From Theropithecus gelada (taxonomy: Eukaryota; Chordata; Mammalia; Primates; Cercopithecidae), in assembly GCF_003255815.1 (NCBI RefSeq), contig NC_037668.1, positions 68,939,445-69,003,444 of the forward strand: a DNA stretch of 64,000 bases, read 5' to 3'. Positions 42,441 through 53,989 of this stretch are shown one piece after another. The translations under genes and the position numbers were made by a program. Positions within the stretch are counted from its first letter, which is position 1. Each line of letters starts with the position of its first letter. The notes under the pieces were generated by a model, which did no database searches, was not told where the DNA came from, and saw nothing but the letters and a program-made list of their open reading frames with translations.

Positions 42441-42918
42441 GGTCAGGACTGGATGGCCACCCCTAGAATAGACGTGACTCGAAGAAAGCACTCAATACAT
42501 ATTTGCTGGTTGATAAATGAGTAATTAGTTTTCCTCTACATCTAATGCCTTTTTTTACTGCAATAGCCTTGATGTTTTCTCTTTATTCTTGATGTGCTAT
42601 CGTCTCACTACGCTGTGTCTAGGTGTAAATTTATTTGTTCTGTTCAGCACTGAGTGCGTATTTTGAATATAAGCAATGTCTTTCTCTCGTTCTGGACAAT
42701 TCTCAGTCCTTATTTCTGTAATCTTGCTTCTCCTGCACTCCCTCTGTTCTGGAACTCCTACATAACAGTCTGTCAGTCTCTACTCCGTGTTTCGTAACTG
42801 CTTGGCATTCTATAGAATGCCAGTTGTCTCCCAGTGTCTATTCCACTTTTTCCTTAGTAATAGAATCTCTAACTTTCAGCTAGGCACATGCCCACTTGGG
42901 TTAAAAATGACATTTCTT
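42441..42918. other. unassigned non-coding stretch
   Basis: Possible L1M-like text at 42580-42860 ('GTTCAGCACTGAGTGCGTAT'), too decayed to assign. Confidence 0.35.
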
Positions 42919-43217
42919 GGCTGGGCATGGTGGCTCATGCCTGTAATCCCAGCACTTTTGGAGGCTGAGGTGGGCAGATCATCTGAGGTCAGGAGTTTGA
43001 GACCAGCCTGGCCAACATGGTGAAACCCTGTCTCTACCAAAAATGCAAAAATTAGCTGGGCATGCTGATGGGTGCCTATAATTCCAGCTACTCGGGAGGC
43101 TGAGGCAGGAGAATCACTTGAACCCAGGAAGCCGAGGTGGCAGTGAGCTGGGACCGCGTCACTGCACTCCTGCCTTGGCAACAAGAGTAAAACTCTGTCT
43201 AAAAAAAAAAACAAAAA
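42919..43217 (+). mobile_element. AluS-like element, sense
   Basis: Full Alu from GGCTGGGCATGGTGG to an interrupted A-tail. Flanked by the short duplication ACATTTCT. Confidence 0.94.
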
Positions 43218-43380
43218 AACACACAACATTTCTGAGTCTTCCACTTAGCTACATACGGGCATATAACTGAGTTCTGAACAATGAGTATAACCAGGAGTCT
43301 TGTGGAACTTCCTTGTAATGTCTTTTAAGCAGGGTAGTATGCTATTCTTTCTGCCTTCTTCCTACTATCTGAAAAATACA

Positions 43381-43422
43381 TGAGCTGGCTGGAGTTGGTG
43401 CTGAGCTGGCTGGAGTTGGTGC
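43381..43422. repeat. perfect 21-bp tandem duplication
   Basis: TGAGCTGGCTGGAGTTGGTGC twice with no spacer and no mismatch. Confidence 0.97.
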
Positions 43423-43490
43423 AGCCATCTTGGACCATAGGGTAGAAGTCAGATAGAAGGAGCCCAAGTTTTGATGGACTGCCCTCTTAG

Positions 43491-43811
43491 CTTTTTTTTT
43501 TTCTTTTTTTTGAGACAGAGTCTCTCTCTGTCACCCAGGCTGGAGTGCAGTGGTGCTATCTCGGCTCACTGCAAGCTCCACCTCCCAGGTTCACGCCATT
43601 CTCCCGCCTCAGCCTCCTGAGTAGCTGAGACTACAGGGGCCCACCACCATGCCCAGCTAATTTTTTGTATTTTTCTTTCAGTAGAGCCAGGATTTCAGTG
43701 TTAGACCATCAGGAGATCGATGGTCTCGATCTCCTGACCTCGTGATCCGCTCATCTCCGCCACCCAAAGTGCTGGGACTGTAGGCGTGAGCCAATGCGCC
43801 CAGCTGAAACA
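43491..43811 (-). mobile_element. Alu, antisense, with internal quasi-palindrome
   Basis: Full antisense Alu with target duplication GCCCTCTTAGC(TTT) at 43481-43494 and 43812-43825. In the left monomer the usual CCAGGATGG phrase is replaced by an inverted copy of its neighbour (43709-43737). Confidence 0.93.
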
Positions 43812-43825
43812 GCCCTCTTAGCTTT

Positions 43826-44350
43826 AAACTTCCTAGTGCTGGACCATTCCATGAGAGAGAAGTGGACTTGTATTTTGCTTGAGCCATGGTTATTTTGCTT
43901 TCTTAGTTTGGGTATCCCAAAAGCAGGGCCCAAGAGAAGGATTTGGAGGCTAGTAGTTTATTTGGGAAGTGCAGTGAAGAAGTGGGGATGCGAGGCAACA
44001 AAAGGAGAAAAGCCAGTGAAAGATTTGAACATGAGCAGTTTGCTGCTGGTGGCCAACGGAGGCTCAGCCCCGCTGTGGAGCCTGTGGGAGACTATGTGAA
44101 ACAGGCCACATAGTTGTCCTACCAATGGGAAAGGAAGCTGGAGTATTTATCATGAACTAATGCCCCTACTGGTTGAGGGTCTTTTTTGGAACTAACTCCC
44201 GCAGGAGTTCACCTGGCCTTGTGCAAGCTGAGCATCCTCCCGTGGCCAGAAACACTTAGGCAGAGATGCAGGAAGATGTCATTGTGTATAGAGCCCATCT
44301 TCAGGTGACTGCTGGGGTCAGCCAAGGGAATATGGGCTGGGCATTAACAG
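43826..44350 (+). repeat. possible LTR-like or other old repeat
   Basis: The text from 'GGGTATCCCAAAAGCAGGGC' through 'GGTGACTGCTGGGGTCAGCC' looks like an interspersed repeat, but I cannot place it. No gene. Confidence 0.3.
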
Positions 44351-46579
44351 TGTCTGCAATTTGTCTGCTGTATTCCCCCTCATCTAACTTCTACAATGCT
44401 CTTTCCTATCATGTATCTCTTGTTGCAACGTAGGTGGAATGCCCAGTTCATTTGCTTCCAAATAATTAATCCTATCTTCTACCATGTGTAATCTAGATTT
44501 ATTCTGTCTCTCCAGTATAGTTCAACAACTGTGTTTCTCATTCCCAGTGTTTCTAAATGGCTTTATTTAGTTTCTGCTTGTTTTTAATTTATAATTTATT
44601 ATTCTTTTGTATGTATGGGTGTTATTCCTGACTTTATTTGAAGAACCTAAACGTATTTATTTTGAAATTGTTTTCAGATAATTCTATTATTTTACTTTTG
44701 TCTGTAGTGGATTCATTGTACCAATTATTAGTTTTGTTGACTGTCTACTTCTGCATTCATCTTCCTCATGTGTTTTGGAATTTGAGTTTGCAGGCTTTTC
44801 TTAAGTGGGTCTTATTTTTCTGTGCATACTCACTCTGCTTAGTGGGTTGATAGCTTCTCCCCACACTCCTGGGACCCTGTCTAGAGCCAGGTTTTAAGCT
44901 GCTGACTCAAGGCTTTCATCCTGTAATGGTGGGAATTTTACATGTCCAGTCACTGAACCAGCATCATGAGGTTTGGCCCTGGCCTCACAAGGGTCTCATT
45001 TAGCCCCTCATGCAGTGAGGGAGTCAAACTCCTGGCTGCTTCCCCTGCTTCTGGTGCCAGACCCCTGGCTTCCACATTATGTAGCCCCTTGTGTTTCTGT
45101 TGAAATTCTGATCCACAAAAATGTTGATTCTGATTTCGAGCATGGCTATTCCTGTTTTGAATCTATCTTTTTATATAATTGCTGTGAGTTTGGTGCATGA
45201 ATTTACAGCACCATCTTGATCTGAAGTTTCTGGACCCTTGAATCTCCCCAGGGAAGACAGTCTCTGACTGCAGATAGGATTTTTTTTTTCCCCCAACATC
45301 CAGGCTTACAGATACAAGAAAGAAAGGAATCTGCCTTTCTGGATCCTTCTCTTTTATTCCCCAAGGTGACTCAGGCCCTGGAGGATATAAAGAGCCCCTG
45401 TAAAAAGTGTCTTTGGACCTCCTGGCCTCCAGTCTCCATCACAAGGCTTCCTGCCAACACTCCACCTCAAAGGTCTTCACTGACGTGGGGCTTTAGGTGT
45501 TCACGGCCATATTTGCATTTCAACAAGGGACTCATAAAGATGTTTTCATCTTTAAAATGTACAGGCGTGGAATTCAAATCGCGGAGTGACAGGCTGTGTG
45601 TGGGGTTGATTGTCTGGGTCAGAGACATCACACCTGGCTGGTGAGGAGAGCTTTCTGACGACAGGAGCTGTCCAACAAGGAGTGGGCTGCTGTCACTGAG
45701 GAGCTGAAGCGGCCGATGGCTGACCTTCCACTGGGAACCAGGCAGGGCCCTGGATAGAGGGAGTCTGAAAGCAGGAGGGAGAAGCCAAGGAAACAGCTCT
45801 CTAGAAGCATTTTGTACACTGAAAAGTGTCATTGAAATGCTATCACGGTTCTAAGAGGAGACATTGCTCCTCTGAAAGCCAGCCTCACTCCCTAAGCTGA
45901 TGTCTTTCCAGAAGCAGGGCCTGAGCTGCCACATGCAGGCCCTGAGGACTTGAGGCACATCATTCTTTTTTTGGGTGTCATCTGTGAATCAGCCACTCAA
46001 ACCTAGTGGCTCTCAGCCTGCAGAGTTCATGCAGTGCCGGGCTTCTCCATTGCTCCCCAAAACCTCCTCAGGTCACCCCTGTGTGTGCACCTACCTATAT
46101 GGCCTGTTCTGAACAGGTGACCCCCACCTGCCAGCATGACTGCCCTTCAAAACCTGAGTTGTCTCTTGTGTTTTACAGTTACCATAGCAGAAAGATTTAT
46201 CTTCATCTTTTACCATTTAAAAATACTAATGGAATTACTGTTTTTGTCTGTTTCTGTTTTGAAGCCATACGATTTTTCTCTCACTGCCACCACATTTGTG
46301 ATGGCCTTAAAAATTATTCTTAAAGATAAATATAATTCTAGAAAACCTTCTCAGGGAAAAATGGGTATTTTTTCCCAACTGTTGTAGGGCTGAAAAACTT
46401 TTATAGCATGCTTGGTGGCATATATGGGATTCTAAGGGCCTTTCAGCACCAGCCTCCCTTCCTTGTCCCAGCAGGTGAAGGGAGGGGCCTCCCAGGCCAG
46501 TGCACTTGTCAAGGCCCTTGGCTGGCTTGAGGAAGGAAGGGACTTCACATCTATTGAATGTTGTCTGCTTCACAAGTGC
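44351..46579. other. long unassigned non-coding stretch
   Basis: T-rich then mixed sequence with several short reading frames on both strands. None has a signal peptide plus domain, zinc-finger or kinase-like pattern, or matching splice sites. The last part (45400-46570) is moderately GC-rich with few CpGs. Confidence 0.45.
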
Positions 46580-46690
46580 TGTCTCCTTTCATCTGCACAG
46601 CAACTCATTGTACAGGTGAGGAATCTGGGCCCAGAGAGGTGAGGTGACCCACCGAAGTCACACAGCCAAGAAGAGGCAGAGTGCACTTCC
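46580..46690 (-). repeat. MIR, antisense
   Basis: 'CATTGTACAGGTGAGGAATC' through 'AGTCACACAGCCAAGAAGAG' is a well-kept antisense MIR core. Confidence 0.8.
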
Positions 46691-46909
46691 CTCTCCACCA
46701 CACTCTCCACATCCTCCCGTTGGTTTCTCTTCCGCCTTCTGAACTGGGTGGATTTTTGCTTAAGACTTTCTATATGGATTATCACCCTTCAATTACGATA
46801 TCTTGTCATAACTATTTTAGCTTTCATCTGTGTGTTACTTAACATTTTAGGATAACTTTTTGACTATAAGAATAGTACATGATCTATTTTTTGTCATTTT
46901 TTGGGGGGG
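46691..46909. other. unassigned
   Basis: Nothing recognised. Confidence 0.4.
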
Positions 46910-47400
46910 TGACTTTTAGTTTAAAATAATTATAGGTTCATAAAAGGTTGCAAAAATGGTATACAGAGAGCTCCCATGACCTTCACTCAGTTGTCCCCAG
47001 TGGTACCATATCAAAATCAGGAAACTGACATTGGTACCTTGTGTGTGGATAGTTCACTGTCATTTTATCCCATGAATAGATTCACATAACCACACTGCAA
47101 TCAAGATATAGAACTTTTCCATCACCACAAAGGTTTTCTTCATGTTACCCTTTTTAATCACAGCCACCGCCTTCTCTCCCACCATCCCTAATCCGTGGCA
47201 ACTACTAATCTTCTCCCCATTTCTACAATGCTGTCATTCCTAGAATGTCATATACATGGACTCATTCTGTGTGAAACCTTTTGAGACTGACGTTTTTCAC
47301 TCAGCATAATGCCCATGAGATCCATCCAAGGTGTCCTGTGTATCCATAGTTCATTCTTTTTTATTGTTAAGTAGTATTCCGTGGGTGATCTGTTTTTTAA
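46910..47400 (-). mobile_element. old L1M-type 3' region, antisense
   Basis: 'GGTATACAGAGAGCTCCCAT', 'CAGTGGTACCATATCAAAAT' and 'TTTTTCACTCAGCATAATGC' belong to the same old L1M group as the piece at 7785. Confidence 0.75.
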
Positions 47401-48239
47401 ACACTTGGAAACACGGAAAATGTTTAAAAAAAAATAGAAAAAAATCAAAACAAACTCAAGCCTCCAGTTAGGAGGAGGGAAGTCTCCTGGTTTCCTTCTT
47501 GCCCATGTCTGAAGCGGCTTAGGCCCTGGGCTGACCCTCTGAAGACCCAGGTGCAAAGACAGGAGAGACAGAGAGAAGACAAAGCCATTTGCCCCAAGCC
47601 TCTCTGCTCCCAATCCTCTCCTCGGTGGGACTCCATCTGGCTGCTGCGGACTCTGTTTGCATCTGTCTCTTTCCTTTTTTCCCCTCTCTTTCTCCTCACC
47701 CTGTGTGTCTCCATCTGTCTCTCTGAGTCAGTCTCTCTCTTTCTCAAACCACAAAACATGGCTAAATGCAATTTCCATTGAGTGCAGAATCTTGTGTCTG
47801 TGCTTCATTATTCTGTCTGGATTGGTACATGTTTTCAATTGCATAATTCCCCTCCTTCCTCATTTTCTCCCCAAGACTTTCTCCCACATAATATGAGCAT
47901 TTGGGGGCCAGCTTTTGACAGTTCTGCTTTTGAATGCTGTAAAAAGTAGAGCGAGTGCCTTTTTCAGTCCTGCACCACCAGGGAAGCAAGGTTGGCAAGT
48001 TCCCCCAGGGTTCCTGCTGAGCTTTGTCCCTTAGGCCAGTCCTCGGGGGGGAGTGCCCCTCTGCCTGCATTCTCAAAGCCAAGGCTTTCCCTGTAGCACC
48101 TACCTTGGGAGGGTTCAAAGAGCATTTTGATGGCCTGCTCAAGACCTTCCACCCCCATTGGTGACCATGGCATCAGATCCAAACTTCCCTCTCTGGCTGT
48201 CCACACCCTTAAACATCTGGACTGACCCTATTCATTTAT
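47401..48239. other. unassigned non-coding stretch
   Basis: Includes a CT-rich tract at 47665-47750. No repeat family or gene recognised. Confidence 0.45.
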
Positions 48240-48605
48240 TTCTTCATTGTATGTAACTGGGCAGTATAACTTCTTGCCCTATAACAGCCATTGCGGTTTT
48301 GAAATGGGGTTAATAGAAAGTGATCTAAATATTCAACAAGAGAATGATTAAATATATCATAGGATGTCCTATATGACCAGACATTACAAAGTCATTAGAG
48401 ATCATGGTTTGGATAGTTTTCAGAGTGGTATATGGCACTGTTAGAACTCTGATGATGCAAAAATACACAGGCATGGAAAAATGGCTAAGAGAAAAGATCA
48501 AAGTGTTAGCTCTTATTTCTGAATAGTGGGATTGCAGATGACTTTTTAAATTTTTCTTGATGTTCACAATAAGCATATTTTATCTTTATAATCAGAAAAC
48601 AAATA
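48240..48605 (+). repeat. old LINE 3' end (L1/L2/HAL1-like)
   Basis: 'GAGAATGATTAAATATATCA', 'AATAGTGGGATTGCAGATGA' and 'TTCTTGATGTTCACAATAAG' are typical of the 3' end of an old sense LINE. Confidence 0.5.
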
Positions 48606-49309
48606 TGCATTATTAAAACTAAATGAACTCTATTGGACAAACGTCATGTCTACAGCCCTTTACTCAAGGCGTGTTATAGGGATTCAGCACCTCCTGTTCC
48701 CCATAACTCCATGGAAGGGCAAACCACTGTCCAGGCCCTTTTCCTTGAGCTCAGGCCCCTGCCAGGTGGGTGGAAAGCCATGCTCTGCATTGCAGTTGAT
48801 GGCTGCCTTGTCCCTGCCCCCCGGCCATATTTTCAAATGTGATTTGCAGAATGGGCAGGTCCTGGTTGATGTCCCCACAACTCTGCACTGCATTTCCGAG
48901 GCGGGATACTGCCTCATCCTGTGAAACAGTGTCCTTGTTTCCCCTCATGAGATGATTCCTGTGGCCCCTGCATTCCCAGCACACACCCAGTGCACAGAGC
49001 AGTCACACATTCTGACCCCTGCCGGGAGCTAGCACAGACACTGGCCTTCCAGACCATGTGCATGGAACCCAGAGCTCCCTGGTTCCAGCCCAATGTACTA
49101 GAAAGAGCACGGAGTTCTAGAAGCTTCAACTCTGCCATTAACTCCTGCCTGAGAGAAGAGGATCAACAATCCTATTTGCCATATGGAAAGTTACATATAG
49201 TGTGTGGGACATGTTTTTTTTTTTTTTTTGCAAAGGGATTTTTGAGCCAGTTCTGAATACAAGCAGCAGTTAACAGTTCAGCTGCTTCAATAATGGTTTG
49301 GGGTTGGGC
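48606..49309. other. unassigned non-coding stretch
   Basis: Overlapping short frames on both strands without domain features. A T-run near 49216. No gene supported. Confidence 0.45.
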
Positions 49310-49495
49310 CCTGTGTGCCTTGGGCACCTTGGGCAAGTTTTTTCCCTCTCTGTGCCTCAGTTTCCTCATCTGAAAAGCAGAAGTAATAATATTACCTACT
49401 TCGTAGGATCATCGTAAGGATTGAACAAATAGATTCGTGTAAAGTCTTGGTGAAGTGCCTGTCTAAAGTAGCCCACAGTCAATGTTAGCTACTAT
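49310..49495 (+). repeat. MIR, sense
   Basis: 'CTCAGTTTCCTCATCTGAAA' then 'TACTTCGTAGGATCATCGTA' is a clear MIR core and tail. Confidence 0.8.
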
Positions 49496-49731
49496 TGTTT
49501 TTATTCCGAGATGCAGGTTATTTGACATTAGGGCTCTCCCAGAAAAACGCAGATGTAAGTCTCTGTGATGAATGCCAAATGGAGATTACCAATTAAAAGC
49601 CCTGCCTCAAGTCTGTCCCCGAGTGAGGTGGGAGGTATAAAGAAACACAGGCCACTGTGTGAGGGGATCGGGGTGGTGAATATGGTGAACATGGGAGGGC
49701 TGCTCAGAGGGAGCACCCTGTGCTTGGCCTC
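49496..49731. other. unassigned
   Basis: Nothing recognised. Confidence 0.4.
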
Positions 49732-50118
49732 TGTGGAGACAAAAGTGACTCCATCTTGGATGCTAATCCGCCATGTTGACTTCTGATTAGCCCCAGTCCT
49801 CTGAATGTCCCTGATTCCTGTTTTATTTACTGTCCTTCGTGTAAGAACATCAACCTTGATGTTACCACACAAATTATAAGCTATCACACATACAGCATCT
49901 TGCCTGTTTTAGAGGGCTACCTTTAATAGTCTTGCTGAAGCACGCATACCCTTTTCCTGTGGTATAGAAGCTCTGGGTCTCAGGGCTTGCAGGGTGGAGA
50001 TCCACCTATCTTGTGGCCATCCAAGACCATGCTTCTGTCTATAAGTTCCCACAATCAATTTCACAATACTGACAAACTGGATCTGTCTGCCGCCTTTGGT
50101 TTCTCGGCTCCTTCAGTA
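49732..50118 (+). mobile_element. probable ERV1-type LTR
   Basis: TGTGGAGACAAAAGTGACTC start, an 'AAGACCATGCTTCTGTCTAT' then 'AAGTTCCCACAATCAATT' R/U5-like part, and a 'TTTCTCGGCTCCTTCA' end give LTR character. No matching target duplication was found, so the ends are approximate. Subfamily not named. Confidence 0.55.
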
Positions 50119-51502
50119 TTTGAGGGTGCTTTTCATATACGGCCCTTTCACGGAACAGCTTTGAAGGAGGACAGTAGGCAAAGAAAGGGGCTTGGCTGGG
50201 AAGGACAGGAGAACCCCTGGAGCAGAGGAGGCTGTGGCGGGCTTCCTCGGAAATTGTGGAATTCCAGCTGGGGCAGGGACCCTTGGGTGGGGCTGGAACA
50301 AGGGATATTTTTGAATCCATACCTGTGATGCCTATCCTTTTCCCAATGGCATCTTTTTACAACCATCTTGCATAGCAGGCTTATTTATAAATGAGGAAGT
50401 GAAGGCTCAGACTGGGCAGTGGCTTGCTCAGCACTCTGCACCTGAGAGGGAGGGAGCTGACATTTGAATCCAGAGTCAGGGAGCCCACTTAAGGCCTGTG
50501 TTACTGCCTTCTCCAGGGCCACGGAAACCTCTGCTCCAGGAATGGGGTAGGGAGGATGAGGCCTCAGAGGAAACACCTGGCTGCAGGGAAGAGGGAGCGG
50601 TTGAGGGAAGCCCAGCCCCAGGTGTGGGAGAGACACTGGGCAGCCACGTGGGGAAAGAGCAGAAAGTAGGTCAGTCACACAGGAGACGGAGCGTGAAATT
50701 AATGAGCATGCGGGAGCTGGAGTAGTCACCTTCCGGGAAGACAGAGAGAGGAATGCAGTGCCTTTGGGAGAGGTGGTGGGGCCTGGGAGGGGCTGGTGCA
50801 GGTGGGGGAAGCAGGATTATGTTTCACTGTTTTCTCTCCTTGCCCCCAGCATTGGGAGGATGTCTGTGGTGGGGCAGGATGGGGAGATGATGGGAGATTA
50901 TAAGGGGTAGAGACTGGCAAGAGGTACTAACAGAAGTTCTATGAGGGCAGGGATCGTGTTTGTTTTCTTAATGCTGACTGATTCTTGCTGCCTAGGCCAG
51001 TGCCTGGCATATCACGGGCAGATTTGCATGAATACATGATTGGAGACAGCTCTGCTATGGATGTTTATTGTGTTATTGTGTGACCTGAGGAAGTAAAGCT
51101 TTTGTTCCTTAGTTCCAAGGAGCATCAGCTGAATTCAGTAGCCTTTGCTGAGTCCCTGCCATGTGCTAGCCTGAGCTAGGTGCAAGGGTGACGGGAAGGT
51201 GTAAGGTAGAGCCCCTTTCCTTACAGAGCTCACCATCTACAGGAAAGACAGATTTGCACATGAGTGTGATATCATGTGCTGAGCACAACAATGGATGGAT
51301 AGGGGGATGCAGAGAAGGGGCAGTTTTGTTGGGGGTGTGGAAGGTTTGAAGGTTGAGGACAGGGCTACATTATGATTTTCTTGCATCCTAAATCATTCTA
51401 ACTTTGTGGGCCCTTTCCTACACATACACACACACACACATCCCTAAAAGGTATATTTACAACCTCCTTGGTATAGAAACAAATATATCAATACTACTTT
51501 TT
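50119..51502. other. non-coding with L2 and MIR remnants
   Basis: Antisense MIR-like text at 50385-50490. 50935-51030 has a sense L2 tail ('CTGCCTAGGCCAGTGCCTGG'). 51125-51340 has antisense L2 text ('GTCCCTGCCATGTGCTAGCC'). A short (CA)n run lies at 51425-51440. No gene. Confidence 0.55.
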
Positions 51503-51792
51503 TTTTTTTTTTTGAGACAGTCTTGCTCTGTCGCCCAAGCTGGAGTGCAGTGACACGATCTTGGCTCACTGCAACCTCTGCCTCTGAGGTTAAAGCGATT
51601 CTCCTGCCTCAGCCTCCCAAGTAGCTGGGATTACAGGAGTGTATCACCACACCTAGCTAATTTTTGCATTTTTAGTAGAGACAGGTTTTGCTGTGTTGAT
51701 CAGGCTGGTTTCGAACTCCTGGCCTCAAGTGATCCACCTGCCTCGGCCTCCCAAAGTGCTGGCATTACAGTCATGAGTCACCATGCCCAGCC
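51498..51792 (-). mobile_element. AluS-like, antisense
   Basis: Full antisense Alu, poly-T to CATGCCCAGCC. Loose flanking match CAATACTAC / TAATATTAC. Confidence 0.93.
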
Positions 51793-52599
51793 TAATATTA
51801 CATATTAAAACGTGTTTATGACCTAAAATTTTATTCTTTTCTTCTAATTTTAAAAGAAATTAAAATATTTCTGTGGACCTCTAACAGTGTCGTTGGCCCC
51901 AGGCACTGGCCTAACATGTAAGTTGGTCTGGGTGAGAAGGAATTTATGTGGCCAACAAGATGGGGAAAGATATTCCTGGGTAGAGAGAGTAGCGTGTAGA
52001 CACAGAGGTGTGAGGTGCCAGAAAATTCTAGGAACAGCAAATTGTCCTGGTGAGGTGGGACAGTAGGTATTTGAAGAGACTGGCAGGAGATGGAATAGGA
52101 ATATCGGATGGAGGCATATGGCATAAGGGTTTTCGCCTCTATCAGGGCCTCTGGAATAGAGTTCAGAGGTTGCTGGTGAGAGGGGCAGACTCCTGGACCT
52201 CCACTCCAGAAGCTCTGCCAAGAATGTGGTAGGTGCCCACTAAAGTCTCTCCCAACTCTGGGGACTCCTCACACTGGCTAGGACATGGCTGGGGGGGTGG
52301 GGTGTAAGTGAGAATCCTGGCTGGCTCCCTTTTTCTCTCTACTGTGCGACATGGGGTTCCTTTGGGGAGACATCTTCTGGATTGCCTCATTGGGGCTGGT
52401 CTCTTGCTGACTGTGGGTGTGGATGTGGGGGTTCCTGCTCCTGGGACATCTCAGTTGGCCGTAGCTTGACAGGTGCCATGGTAAGCAGAGATTCTTCAGG
52501 AAGCTGTCTTCTCCAGCTGGGGCCCCTGAAGCTCAGGATTCTCCAACTGCAACCTGCCAGCTTGTCACCTCCAGTAGTAAGATTTTCTTCATGCTGGTT
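51793..52599. other. unassigned non-coding stretch
   Basis: Overlapping short frames on both strands without domain features. Nothing recognised. Confidence 0.45.
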
Positions 52600-52765
52600 C
52601 AGCACTTTATGAATATTCGCAATAGCCCCAGTGGGGTAGAGCAGGGATTATGCCCCTGGCTTACAGATGAGGAAGAGAAGTGACTCCCAAGAGCACACAG
52701 AGTGAGTGCACGGACAGATAAGACTTGAACTCATGTTGGTCTCATTCCAAAGCCCAGCGTCACCA
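52600..52765 (-). repeat. MIR, antisense
   Basis: 'TTACAGATGAGGAAGAGAAG' and 'AGACTTGAACTCATGTTGGT' are the antisense MIR order. Confidence 0.75.
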
Positions 52766-53090
52766 CTGAGAACAGGTGTGAGTGGGGGCAGAGCTGGGGG
52801 CTGTGAACCTAAGGGAGACATGGCGCCACAGGGAACCCCCTTCTCCTGCGGATGCCTCTGACCTCCAGCCCCGGAGCCATCAGCCTTGCCAATGAGGAGT
52901 GTGAGACCTGCAGGGTAGAGTCAGAGGGTTTAAATCATAGACTCCCAGAGTCAGAACAGACCAAAAGTTCTTCTGACCTGGCCTGTGTCCATCAGCAAAC
53001 TCTTACAGGTGTCTTTACAGGTGCCACATTGGGCCCTGGGTGTGTAGAAAAGGCTCTGACACTTCCCACCCCCCCAGGGACTCATGGTCC
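52766..53090. other. unassigned
   Basis: Nothing recognised. Confidence 0.4.
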
Positions 53091-53096
53091 AGAGCA

Positions 53097-53287
53097 TGGT
53101 TTCTCCGCTTAGTACTATTGACACTTTGGCTGCATAATTCCTGGGGGCACTGTGCATTGTAAGTAGCCGCATCTCTGGCCTCTACCCACTAGATGCCAGT
53201 AACATCCCCCTAGTTGTGACAACCAAAGATGTCTGCAGACATTGCCAAATGGTCCCTGTCAGATTCCTCCTAGTTGAGAAGCACTGG
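53097..53287 (-). mobile_element. MER20-like hAT DNA transposon, antisense
   Basis: Antisense order of MER20: 'TAGTACTATTGACACTTTGG', 'CCTCTACCCACTAGATGCCA', 'GTTGTGACAACCAAAGATGT', 'TCTGCAGACATTGCCAAATG', and terminal TAGTTGAGAAGCACTG. Non-autonomous, encodes nothing. The 8-bp target duplication has decayed beyond confident recognition. MER20 copies are known to have been co-opted as enhancers in some mammalian tissues. Confidence 0.88.
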
Positions 53288-53583
53288 CTTAGGGAGAGGG
53301 GCAAGCCAACATATCCACAGAGCTGAGCGTCCTGCAGCAGCCGGCCCAGAGTGGGGAGTGGGCAGGACAGGAGGGGCTCTGGGGAATGGGGCCTGCGGGG
53401 GGGCGGAAGGCCATTTCCCAATGGATTTGGGATCCAATCTCAGCATCCCTTTTCTTTGCTCCATGACTTGGCTCCTCTGGTGGAAGCAGCTTCTGCTCTG
53501 GGAGGCTAGCCATGCTGCTTTGATCAGTCTGGCATTCTCTGCCCTGGATTCGTCTCTTGGTTTTGCTAAAGCAAGAGTTGGTG
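53288..53583. other. unassigned, open on both strands
   Basis: 130-codon frames exist on both strands across 53270-53666. They mirror each other because of the inverted repeat at the right and carry no recognisable domain. Confidence 0.4.
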
Positions 53584-53655
53584 CCCAGTCAGCTTTCATG
53601 CAGTTAAGAAAGGCTCTGCTTGTTCCTTGGGATAGCCCTCTGAAAGCTGACTGGG
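53584..53655. other. perfect 15-bp inverted repeat with 42-nt loop
   Basis: CCCAGTCAGCTTTCA (53584-53598) and TGAAAGCTGACTGGG (53641-53655) are exact complements, with partial further pairing inside (AGGCT with AGCCCT). The RNA could fold into a long hairpin. Family unknown. Confidence 0.85.
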
Positions 53656-53989
53656 TGGCCACTTAAGTACTGTGCTTATTCAAAGAACAATACTTCAAGC
53701 AAGTGCTTCAGCATAAGTACTTCCAGGTCCCCCGCTCCACGGAACCTGCAGTGTGGGAAGACAGCTCTGCAGCCTCTCAGCCTGGAGACTGGGTTCTCCT
53801 GGATCTTGCCTTTAGCAGCAGGAAGACCCTGGCAGAAGCCCTTCGATCCACAGAGCTTCTGGTTCCTTATCCGTGAAGGGCATGGCCATCCCTTCCCTGT
53901 CTTTTCACAGTGTCCTGGGGTAGCATTTATTTCACAGGAAAAGATATTGTAAATGGAAAAATATCATACATGTTACCTATCTTCTGAGT
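53656..53989. other. unassigned
   Basis: Nothing firmly recognised. Confidence 0.4.

Noticed and set aside
53270..53666. 130-codon frames on both strands
   Set aside because: The two frames mirror each other partly because of the 15-bp inverted repeat and carry no domain.
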